Source of the DNA: CAMEON01 sp963643175
Lineage (GTDB): Bacteria; Bacillota; Clostridia; Oscillospirales; CAG-272
NCBI GenBank assembly: GCA_963643175.1
Contig: CAVIJF010000047.1
Coordinates: 1-10,550 of the forward strand
Reading direction: 5' to 3'
Length of the DNA: 10,550 bases
In this document: piece by piece, positions 1 to 6,272 of the stretch
Position numbering within the stretch: position 1 is the first letter of the stretch
Layout: each line of letters starts with the position of its first letter
Notes under the pieces: model-generated
Seen by the model: the letters and a program-made list of their open reading frames with translations, nothing else
Databases searched by the model: none
Told to the model about the DNA's origin: nothing
Program-made: the position numbers and the translations under genes

Positions 1-131
1 GCAGAAAATTTGTGCGAAGGCCGGGCAAGTCGGCAACGCCGGATACATCCCCCCTGAAAAGCACCGGAACGGCAGGGCAACCCGGTGCCGGAACAAAAAT
101 CAGACAGTCCCGCGATTTTTTGCTTTCCCTC
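1..131. other. Window start, no supported gene
   Basis: I see no coding region here that I would defend. Frame 1 closes at 55-57 and frame 2 at about 170, and neither translation resembles a protein I know. The only structure is an inverted repeat, GCACCGG (61-67) with CCGGTGC (82-88), separated by 14 bases. It is followed by no T-run on the plus strand, but on the minus strand it would be followed directly by TTTTC. It could be a minus-strand terminator, but no minus-strand gene feeds into it. The end of an upstream gene lying outside the window cannot be excluded. Confidence 0.4.
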
Positions 132-160
132 TTGCCTTTCCGACGGCAATATGCTATAAT
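132..160 (+). promoter_or_regulatory. Sigma-A-type promoter of the GH2 gene
   Basis: A -35 box TTGCCT (132-137) and a perfect -10 box TATAAT (155-160) are separated by exactly 17 bases. A TG one base upstream of the -10 (152-153) makes it an extended -10. Transcription would start near 167, giving a leader of about 50 bases before the GH2 start codon. A second -35-like TTGCTT lies 12 bases further upstream (120-125). The layout is nearly the same as the promoter at 3026-3054. Confidence 0.8.
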
Positions 161-183
161 GCCCCGTGAAAGCAAAACAGGCA

Positions 184-201
184 GGCGCCGGCTACGGCGC
201 C
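184..201 (+). promoter_or_regulatory. Perfect hairpin in the GH2 leader, just before the ribosome site
   Basis: GGCGCCG (184-190) and CGGCGCC (195-201) form a perfect 7-bp all-GC stem with a GCTA loop. The 3' arm ends two bases before the Shine-Dalgarno sequence GAAAGGA (203-209), so the ribosome site is next to the stem and not inside it. From the predicted transcription start near 167, the stem would sit within the first 20-35 nucleotides of the mRNA. That position suits a 5' stabilising stem or a block to ribosome standby. Any role is inference. Confidence 0.45.
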
Positions 202-215
202 GGAAAGGATATTTC

Positions 216-2642
216 ATGAAATTCAATCTCACAAACCCGTGGTCCCTGACCGTTCTGCCCCACCGGCTGTGGCGTTCGCTGACCGCCGACCGAGACGACC
301 TGACGTGCGCCGCGGATCTGCCCGCCCCGGCGGCACCCGCTACCGTGGAGGGAGCCGTCACGGTTCCCGCAACCGTCCCCGGCAACTTTGAGCTGGATCT
401 GTTCCGCGCGGGACTGATTCCCGACCCGTTCTTCGGCACCAACATCATCGACCTGCGGAAACTGGAAGACAGGCACCTGTTCTACGTGACCACCTTTGAC
501 GCTCCCCGGGACTGCACGGACAGGCTCGTCCTGCACTTTGAGGGCATCGACACGGTGGCAAAGGTGTATGTGAACGGCGAGCAGGTCGCCGCGTGCGACA
601 ATATGTTCATCCCGTGGGATGCGCCGCTGTCCAACCTCAAGCCCACCGGCAACGAGGTTGTGGTTCACATCCTGCCCACCATGATGGTGGCGCAGGAACG
701 CCCCATCCCCCCCGCCGCCGGAGCATTCGACCACAGCTATGCCTCCCTGACCATGCGCAAGGCACCCTCCTCCTTCGGCTGGGACATCCTCTGCCGGGCG
801 GTGTCGGGCGGCATCTGGCGCCCCGTCTGGCTGGAAACCGTCAAGGAGGCACCGGCGCTGGAGCAGGTGTACCTCTACACCTTCGCGGTCAATCCGTCGG
901 CGGAGAACCGCAACCGCGGCGGCGCCATGCTGAACCTGTACTACGCCTTCCGGACAGCGGATGAGCTGACGGTCGGCTACGAGGTTGCCGTGGAGGGAGA
1001 GTGCGGGGAATCGCACTTTGCAGCGCGGCGCGAGATCTGGCACACCTGCGGAAACTACCACATTCCCGTACCGGATGCCCGTCTCTGGTACCCCAAGAAC
1101 GCCGGTGAGCAGAACCTGTACGATGTACGCGTCACCCTGCTCCGGAACGGAACAGTGGAGGACACACGCACGTTCCGAATCGGAATCCGGCTGGCGGAAC
1201 TGGATCGCACCTCCTGCATCGACGCGGACGGCAAGGGCGAATTCCGCTTCCTCATCAACCACAAGCCCGTGTTCATCATGGGCAGCAACTGGGTTCCGCT
1301 GGATGCATTCCACAGCCGCGACGCGGAGCGCCTGCCCGAGGCACTGCGCCTTCTGGACGAGGCGGGCTGCAATGCCGTCCGGTGCTGGGGCGGCAATGTG
1401 TACGAGGATACGCCGTTCTTCGACTTCTGCGACGAGCACGGCATCCTGGTCTGGCAGGATTTCGCCATGGGCTGTGCGCTGTACCCCGTCTGGGACAGCG
1501 GACTGCGCGAAAATCTCCGGCGCGAGGCTGTTTCGGTCGTGCGCAAGCTGCGGCACCATCCGTCCCTGTGCCTGTGGGCAGGCGACAACGAGTGCGACCT
1601 GTTCTGGATGAGGTGCTATCCCTTCCTCCGCAACCCTGCCGAGAACACGCTGACCCGCGAACTGCTGCGCGACGTCCTGCGGGCGGAGGACTTCACCCGT
1701 CCCTACCTGCCCTCCTCGCCGTATGTAGATGAAGTTGCATTCGCGCGCGGGGCGCAGAGAACCTCGGAGGATCACCTCTGGGGACCGCGCGACTACTTCA
1801 AGGGCGAGTTCTACCGCACCGCGCCCTGCCATTTCGCTTCGGAAACCGGCTACCACGGCTGCCCCGACCCCGCTTCCCTGCGGGAGTACATCCCGGATGA
1901 TCAGCTCTGGCCGATCTTCGACGGCGGGACGGCGGAGGATCCGTTCCGCGGCTCGCCCAAGCCCGCGTGGCTCGCGCATCAGACTTCCATGGAGCTGAAC
2001 GAAAACAACACCTTCGGCTACCGCATTTCGCTGATGACCTCGCAGGTGCGGCATATGTTCCGCGACACACCGGATGGCATCGACACCTACGCCCGCATGA
2101 GTCAGATGTCGCAGGCGGAGGCGTTCAAGTACTTCATCGAGCGCTTCCGGACAGCCAAATGGAACAAAACCGGCATCATTTGGTGGAACGTGCTGGACGG
2201 CTGGCAGCAGGTGTCGGATGCGGTCGTCAACTACAACTTCCGTCCCAAGCTGGCGTACTCCTTCATCCGGCGGGCGCAGGAGCCGGTGCTGCTGGCGTTC
2301 TCCGACCTGCAGCCGGACGGGCGGTATGAGCTGCACGCTATCAACGACACGCAGTCCGACGCCGTTCTGACCTACGAGGTACGGGACGTACACGGCGCGG
2401 CATCGCTGGACGAAGCACCGCTGCTGCTGTCCGGCACTGTGACGGCACCCGCCGACGGCAACACGGTCGCGGCACGGCTGGATCTGACCGGACGGCTGGA
2501 TCATGTTCTCTATATCCGCTGGACGGACGCGGACGGCAACACCCGCGCCTCGCACTACATTGCCGAGCCGAAGCAGCTGGCGTACCGCCCGTATGCGGAC
2601 GCCCTGCATCTGTGTGGATTCGACTGCTTTGCAGGGTTCTGA
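216..2642 (+). CDS. Glycoside hydrolase family 2, beta-mannosidase-like
   Basis: An 808-residue cytoplasmic enzyme (no signal peptide or membrane segment) predicted to release terminal beta-mannose or a similar sugar from oligosaccharides by a retaining mechanism. ATG 216 is chosen because GAAAGGA (203-209) lies 6 bases upstream and the Arg-rich stretch before it is leader. Family layout is complete: N-terminal sugar-binding beta-domain (VYVNGE near 117-122), the FGWD...GIWRPVWLE block (187-207), an Ig-like middle domain, and a TIM barrel from about 350 carrying RCWGGNVYED (389-398) and LVWQDF (411-416). Glu459 in the GDNE motif is the expected acid/base and Glu543 in SETGYHG the expected nucleophile. 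WNVLDGWQ (657-664) and the RPKLAY motif follow, then a C-terminal beta-domain. Length is normal for the family. The nucleophile loop (ETGYHGCP) differs from the commoner SEFG-Q form, so the exact sugar is uncertain. The gene stands alone with its own promoter and terminator; no transporter or mannan-utilisation partner is next to it. Confidence 0.88.
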   Translation: MKFNLTNPWSLTVLPHRLWRSLTADRDDLTCAADLPAPAAPATVEGAVTVPATVPGNFELDLFRAGLIPDPFFGTNIIDLRKLEDRHLFYVTTFDAPRDCTDRLVLHFEGIDTVAKVYVNGEQVAACDNMFIPWDAPLSNLKPTGNEVVVHILPTMMVAQERPIPPAAGAFDHSYASLTMRKAPSSFGWDILCRAVSGGIWRPVWLETVKEAPALEQVYLYTFAVNPSAENRNRGGAMLNLYYAFRTADELTVGYEVAVEGECGESHFAARREIWHTCGNYHIPVPDARLWYPKNAGEQNLYDVRVTLLRNGTVEDTRTFRIGIRLAELDRTSCIDADGKGEFRFLINHKPVFIMGSNWVPLDAFHSRDAERLPEALRLLDEAGCNAVRCWGGNVYEDTPFFDFCDEHGILVWQDFAMGCALYPVWDSGLRENLRREAVSVVRKLRHHPSLCLWAGDNECDLFWMRCYPFLRNPAENTLTRELLRDVLRAEDFTRPYLPSSPYVDEVAFARGAQRTSEDHLWGPRDYFKGEFYRTAPCHFASETGYHGCPDPASLREYIPDDQLWPIFDGGTAEDPFRGSPKPAWLAHQTSMELNENNTFGYRISLMTSQVRHMFRDTPDGIDTYARMSQMSQAEAFKYFIERFRTAKWNKTGIIWWNVLDGWQQVSDAVVNYNFRPKLAYSFIRRAQEPVLLAFSDLQPDGRYELHAINDTQSDAVLTYEVRDVHGAASLDEAPLLLSGTVTAPADGNTVAARLDLTGRLDHVLYIRWTDADGNTRASHYIAEPKQLAYRPYADALHLCGFDCFAGF

Positions 2643-2665
2643 CTGTCCGCTGCCGGAACCGATTT

Positions 2666-2680
2666 CCGCAGGTACTGCGG
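2666..2680 (+). repeat. Small hairpin after the GH2 stop codon
   Basis: CCGCAG and CTGCGG pair perfectly around a 3-base GTA loop, 23 bases downstream of the GH2 stop codon. No T-run follows, so it is not a terminator by itself. It may protect the mRNA 3' end together with the strong terminator at 2710. Confidence 0.3.
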
Positions 2681-2709
2681 GCTGACCGTGCGATGATTCC
2701 CTCTTATCT

Positions 2710-2743
2710 CCGCCCCCGCACATCCGTGCGGGGGCGGACTTTT
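2710..2743 (+). terminator. Rho-independent terminator of the GH2 gene
   Basis: A perfect 12-bp GC-rich stem pairs CCGCCCCCGCAC (2710-2721) with GTGCGGGGGCGG (2726-2737), with loop ATCC. ACTTTT follows on the plus strand, giving a short U-tract for transcripts of the GH2 gene. The convergent minus-strand gene ends at 2745, immediately beyond the stem. Minus-strand transcripts would also meet the hairpin but without a U-tract, so termination in that direction would be weaker. Confidence 0.85.
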
Positions 2744-2744
2744 G

Positions 2745-2966
2745 TCACCGCCGGGCAGTGCCCGCGCGGAGTTCGCGCACGAGGGAGGAGCCGCCGGCGA
2801 GCGCCAGCATACCCCCGAACAGGCGGCGGACCATGGCACCGTCCAGACGGCGCATCAGTCCGGCTCCCGGCAGGGTGCCACCCACCGAGCCGAGCAGTCC
2901 GTTGACAAAGCCCGCCCCGACGCCGGAATGCCGCGGGCGTTCCGGATTTCTGTCCGATTTTTTCAT
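2745..2966 (-). CDS. 73-residue protein, probable internally deleted TSUP (TauE/SafE) half-transporter
   Basis: A small minus-strand gene, convergent to the GH2 gene and divergent from ftsK. The start is supported by GGGAGAGGGA (plus-strand 2973-2982), 6 bases before ATG. Residues 18-26 (AGFVNGLLG) look like the first membrane segment of TSUP proteins, where this block normally leads into a Gly-rich loop and a run of further helices. Residues 28-59 look like the C-terminal end of the same family: a Gly-rich turn, then MRRLDG, then RRLFGGMLALAGG, as in the typical 'LRRLFG...L.G' ending. Clostridial half-size TSUP proteins are about 120 residues, so roughly 45 central residues appear to be missing, in frame. 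It may be a decaying remnant that still carries its translation signals, or a small membrane protein in its own right. Transport of sulfur-containing anions is known for the family but cannot be assumed here. The family match was made by eye. Confidence 0.5.
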   Translation of the reverse strand: MKKSDRNPERPRHSGVGAGFVNGLLGSVGGTLPGAGLMRRLDGAMVRRLFGGMLALAGGSSLVRELRAGTARR

Positions 2967-3025
2967 GGCGGTTCCCTCTCCCTGAATCCGTTATTCCGTT
3001 GCCACGGAAATGTTACAGGAATCCC
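2967..3025. other. Divergent intergenic region between the TSUP-like gene and ftsK
   Basis: It holds the minus-strand ribosome site of the small gene (2973-2982) and otherwise AT-richer spacer leading into the ftsK promoter. I could not find a convincing minus-strand promoter with both boxes for the small gene. Confidence 0.4.
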
Positions 3026-3054
3026 TTGCTTTTCCGTTCCGCATATGGTATAAT
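3026..3054 (+). promoter_or_regulatory. Sigma-A-type promoter of the ftsK-lgt gene series
   Basis: A -35 box TTGCTT (3026-3031) and a perfect -10 box TATAAT (3049-3054) are separated by 17 bases, with an extended -10 TG at 3046-3047. The expected transcription start is near 3061, leaving a leader of about 180 bases before the ftsK start. This is the only good promoter I see for the whole downstream gene series. It matches the GH2 promoter at 22 of 30 positions. Confidence 0.8.
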
Positions 3055-3060
3055 GTATTC

Positions 3061-3226
3061 TGTATAGGGAATCGCTGATTTATTCGGCGCTCCCGCAGTT
3101 GCAGTGTGTTCCGCAGAGGCGGTTTTATCCGGTGACGGACCGTATCGGATACGGCAAGGGAAGCACTGCCAAGGAAGTGCTGATTTCAATGAGGCGGCGC
3201 AGATCCGGTACAGAACAAGATGAATC
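3061..3226 (+). promoter_or_regulatory. Leader of ftsK mRNA, with a hairpin at 3139-3153
   Basis: This is about 170 bases of transcribed leader with no recognised riboswitch. CCGTAT and ATACGG around a 3-base loop form a small perfect stem near 3139-3153. A 4-bp stem CCGC/GCGG followed by TTTT at 3111-3126 is too weak to call an attenuator. The leader is in frame with ftsK and open from 3099. An ATG at 3189, with AAGGAAG 11 bases upstream, could extend the protein by 18 residues relative to the start I chose. Confidence 0.35.
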
Positions 3227-3234
3227 GGAAGGAG
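3227..3234 (+). promoter_or_regulatory. Ribosome binding site that points to a GTG start for ftsK
   Basis: GGAAGGAG is the strongest Shine-Dalgarno match in the leader. It ends only 2 bases before the in-frame ATG at 3237 but 8 bases before the in-frame GTG at 3243. The usual spacing therefore favours GTG 3243. Confidence 0.6.
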
Positions 3235-3242
3235 TCATGACT

Positions 3243-6200
3243 GTGGCAAAGGAAGTGAGAAAGCGCGAGACTTCCGGACAAGGTGCCGGGGACGGACGCA
3301 CACCCGAACGCGGCGGCAATCGCGGCGCGGAGCGCGACCGCCCGGAACGCGACCGTCCGGAGAACGGCAGCGGTGCCCCGCAACGCGGCGCTCCGCCTGC
3401 CGGACAGCCCCCGGAACAGATTGCAATAGACAGGTTGATGCCCATGTCCGGGCGGAGACGATTCTCCGAGCAGTACGTGCCCTATCTCTGGGCGGCGCTG
3501 GCGCTGTTCCTGACCGTGTGCTTCGTGTTGGATCTGGCGGGCAGAGCCGAAAATCCGCAGGAACACCTCATGGGCGTGGTCGGCTACTGGCTCTGCCGCG
3601 TGCTGTTCGGGCTGTTCGGGTGGGCGGCGTTTCTGCTGCCTGCCGTCAACATCATGATGACAATCTCGTGGCGGCGCTACTGCCGTGAGCACATGGTCGC
3701 CTTCCAGATTTCCATGTCCGCGCTGTTCATGCTGCTTCTGTCGGCGTTCATTCACGTCTGCGTCTGCACCTCGGACATAACCTATCTGACCGCAGACCCC
3801 GGCACGCTGTTCCGCACCGGTGCCGCGTTTGAATCCGGCGGTGTCGTCGGCGGCTGGCTGGGCTGGCTGCTGTATACGGGACTGCGCCTGCCCGGCTCCA
3901 TTGTCCTGATGGTCATTGCCATGCCGCTGGTCATCATGTTTCTTATCGGCATCACACCGATGGATGCGTTTGCGAAGCTGAAGACATTGGTACGCCGGAT
4001 TGTGCAGGCACGCCGTGAGAAGAGCGCCGCCCGCCGCGAGCAGCAGGCAGAAGCCCTTGCGGAACGCCGCCGCACGGAACAGCGCGACCGGATGGCGGAA
4101 CGCCGCCGCGCAGCGCGTGAGGCGCGGGAAGCGGAAGATAGCCGGCAGGAACCGACCGGACAGCCGGAAACGGCTGTCTGCCCGGTGACGCCGGAGGAAA
4201 CCCCTGCCGCCGCGGCAGACAATCCGGCTCCCGCCGAAGCCGACGCGCACGCCCCCGGCAGAGGCGGGGCGGCGCCTGCCGACACCGACCCTGCCGTGCC
4301 GGACAGCGATACGCGCACGGCGGCCGAAAAGCGTGCCGTGTGGGTGGATCCCGTGACCGGGGAAGTACTCCGCGAGGGCGGGATGCACCGGGGAACGGCT
4401 GAAGCCGACGGACAGCCCGCCGGGGAAAAATCTCCTGCCGGAGCCGGGGAACCGACCGGGGATCGCCCGGTCGCGGACCACATGGAAATCGACATGGACG
4501 GCGACACGGAGCCGGAGCGGGAGGACGACCTGCCGTCGCCGGACGACCCGCTGTCCGAGTTGCCCCGGCGCGATGTCCGCACAGAAGCCGGAAAAGAGGA
4601 CGGGACACCCGCCGCAGGCGAGCGGATAATCCGGATGGGCGGGCAGAACGCCGTACACGTCACGGTACTCCCCCCCGAATCCGCCGCCCTGACCGGAACG
4701 CCGGACAATCCCGTGGAGGGCTTGCCGGACGAGGAGGTCACGTCCGCCGGCACCACCGTTCCCGACGCGCCCGCGTATGTGTTCCCGCCCCTTGACATTC
4801 TGACCAAGGGCTGTTCCCGCTTTGAGGCGGACGACGCCCAGATACAGAAGAACACGCAGATTCTGCAAAGCACACTGGAGAGCTTCAAAATCCGCGTCAG
4901 GAGCGTGTCCTGCTCCTGCGGACCGACTGTCACGCGGTACGAGGTCAGACCGGAGGCGGGCGTGCGCGTGCGCTCCATTTCCAACTTAGTTGATGACATT
5001 GCCATGAACCTTGCCAAGGCAGGCGTGCGTATCGAGGCACCCATCCCGGGTAAATCGGCGGTCGGTATCGAGGTGCCGAACGACACCCCCTCTACCGTCT
5101 ACCTGCGCAACCTGCTGGAGACGCCGGAATTCCGGAATGCCAAAAGCCGCATTACCGCCTGCCTCGGCTGTGAGGTATCCGGACGCCCCGTGATATTCGA
5201 CATCAATAAAATGCCCCACCTGCTGGTGTCCGGTACCACCGGCTCCGGTAAGTCGGTGTGCATCAACTGCATCATTCTGAGTATCCTCTATAAGGCAACG
5301 CCGGAGGAGGTCAAGCTGATTCTGGTTGACCCCAAGAAGGTTGAGTTCAGTATGTACCGGGATATTCCGCACCTGTACTGCCCCATCGTCACCGACCCCA
5401 AGAAGGCGGCGGGCGCCCTGTATTCGGCGGTTGCGGAAATGGAGCGCCGCTTTGAGCTGATTGAGGAAGTGGGCGTGCGCAATCTGGCGGGCTACAACGA
5501 GGTGACGGCAGGGGACAACGAGCATCCCCCCCTGACGCAGATGATTATCATCATCGATGAGTTAGCCGACCTGATGATGACGGCACCCGCCGATGTGGAA
5601 TCCGCCATCTGCCGGTTGGCACAGAAGGGACGCGCCGCCGGTATCCACCTGATTCTGGGTACCCAGCGTCCCTCCGTGGATGTCATCACCGGTCTTATCA
5701 AGGCAAATATCCCGTCGCGTATCGCCTTTACGGTCAAGTCGCAGGTAGACTCGCGCACCATCATCGATGTGGCGGGCGCGGAAAAGCTGATCGGGCGCGG
5801 CGATATGCTGTACGCACCGGTCGGCGCCACCAAGCCGCTCCGCGTGCAGGGCGCGTTCGTCAGCGACAGCGAGGTCGAGAGCGTCATCGATTTTGTCAAG
5901 GAGCACAATGAAAAACCGGTGTACGACGAATCCTTCATGCAGACAATCGACGCCGAAGCGGCACGGTGCGGCTCCGGAAAGAAGCGTGGCGGAGAGGATC
6001 TGTCGCTTGACGACATCGGCGGTGCCGGGGACGGCGAGGATCCCAAATTCTGGGAGGCTGTCGAGGTGGCGGTCGATGCCAACAAGGTGTCTACCTCCCT
6101 CCTCCAGCGCCGTCTGGAACTGGGATACGGACGTGCCGCCAAGATTATTGACCGAATGCAGGAAATGGGCTTTGTCAGTCCCGCCGACGGGAACAAGCCC

Positions 6201-6260
6201 CGTAAGGTACTGCTCTCGCCGCAGGGGCTTGCCGAACTCAAAATGAATAAGCGGAAATAA
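3243..6260 (+). CDS. ftsK: FtsK/SpoIIIE DNA translocase
   Basis: A membrane-anchored hexameric ATPase that pumps double-stranded DNA through the division septum, in chromosome segregation (FtsK) or into the forespore (SpoIIIE). With GTG 3243 it has 1005 residues. A polar Arg/Gly-rich N-terminus (1-75) is followed by four or five membrane segments in 79-236. A charged Arg/Glu segment (about 251-300) and a low-complexity Ala/Pro/Glu/Asp linker run to about 510. The alpha-beta motor has Walker A GTTGSGKSV (664-672), Walker B IIIIDELADLM (768-778) and the GTQRPSVDVITG block (from 806). A C-terminal winged-helix gamma domain (about 934-990, LQRRLELGYGRAAKIIDRM) reads oriented DNA motifs. All motor motifs look intact. 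It is longer than SpoIIIE of Bacillus (near 790) because of the linker, which contains short DNA repeats. It heads the gene series, and its stop codon overlaps the ribosome site of lgt. Sporulation or vegetative use cannot be decided from sequence. Confidence 0.95.
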   Translation: MAKEVRKRETSGQGAGDGRTPERGGNRGAERDRPERDRPENGSGAPQRGAPPAGQPPEQIAIDRLMPMSGRRRFSEQYVPYLWAALALFLTVCFVLDLAGRAENPQEHLMGVVGYWLCRVLFGLFGWAAFLLPAVNIMMTISWRRYCREHMVAFQISMSALFMLLLSAFIHVCVCTSDITYLTADPGTLFRTGAAFESGGVVGGWLGWLLYTGLRLPGSIVLMVIAMPLVIMFLIGITPMDAFAKLKTLVRRIVQARREKSAARREQQAEALAERRRTEQRDRMAERRRAAREAREAEDSRQEPTGQPETAVCPVTPEETPAAAADNPAPAEADAHAPGRGGAAPADTDPAVPDSDTRTAAEKRAVWVDPVTGEVLREGGMHRGTAEADGQPAGEKSPAGAGEPTGDRPVADHMEIDMDGDTEPEREDDLPSPDDPLSELPRRDVRTEAGKEDGTPAAGERIIRMGGQNAVHVTVLPPESAALTGTPDNPVEGLPDEEVTSAGTTVPDAPAYVFPPLDILTKGCSRFEADDAQIQKNTQILQSTLESFKIRVRSVSCSCGPTVTRYEVRPEAGVRVRSISNLVDDIAMNLAKAGVRIEAPIPGKSAVGIEVPNDTPSTVYLRNLLETPEFRNAKSRITACLGCEVSGRPVIFDINKMPHLLVSGTTGSGKSVCINCIILSILYKATPEEVKLILVDPKKVEFSMYRDIPHLYCPIVTDPKKAAGALYSAVAEMERRFELIEEVGVRNLAGYNEVTAGDNEHPPLTQMIIIIDELADLMMTAPADVESAICRLAQKGRAAGIHLILGTQRPSVDVITGLIKANIPSRIAFTVKSQVDSRTIIDVAGAEKLIGRGDMLYAPVGATKPLRVQGAFVSDSEVESVIDFVKEHNEKPVYDESFMQTIDAEAARCGSGKKRGGEDLSLDDIGGAGDGEDPKFWEAVEVAVDANKVSTSLLQRRLELGYGRAAKIIDRMQEMGFVSPADGNKPRKVLLSPQGLAELKMNKRK
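3333..3362 (+). repeat. 15-bp tandem duplication in the ftsK N-terminus
   Basis: Two adjacent 15-base units, CGCGACCGCCCGGAA (3333-3347) and CGCGACCGTCCGGAG (3348-3362), are identical at 13 of 15 positions and encode RDRPE twice. This is an in-frame slippage-type expansion in a disordered region. Confidence 0.6.
4059..4109 (+). repeat. 15-bp direct repeat in the ftsK linker
   Basis: GCGGAACGCCGCCGC occurs identically at 4059-4073 and 4095-4109, exactly 36 bases (12 codons) apart. Both copies encode AERRR in the Arg-rich segment that follows the membrane domain. It looks like an in-frame internal duplication whose intervening part has diverged. Confidence 0.55.
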
Positions 6261-6272
6261 GGAGTATCCGGT

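Noticed and set aside
61..88. Inverted repeat as a plus-strand terminator of an upstream gene
   Set aside because: No T-run follows on the plus strand and the loop is 14 bases. A minus-strand role has the T-run but no gene to terminate.
12..215. N-terminal extension of the GH2 protein starting at GTG 12
   Set aside because: It would span the promoter at 132-160 and the leader hairpin, is Arg-rich and unlike GH2 N-termini, while ATG 216 has a well-placed ribosome site.
192..2723. 843-codon open frame on the minus strand opposite the GH2 gene
   Set aside because: It is a shadow of GC-rich codon use: no known domain, repetitive Val/Arg/Gly/Gln composition, and the plus strand encodes complete GH2 motifs over the same span.
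3111..3126. Possible attenuator (CCGC/GCGG stem plus TTTT) in the ftsK leader
   Set aside because: A 4-bp stem is too weak and expected often by chance in this GC content.
3186..4868. 560-codon minus-strand open frame opposite ftsK
   Set aside because: Low-complexity Arg/Gly/His-rich translation with no family resemblance; it lies opposite a well-supported ftsK coding frame.
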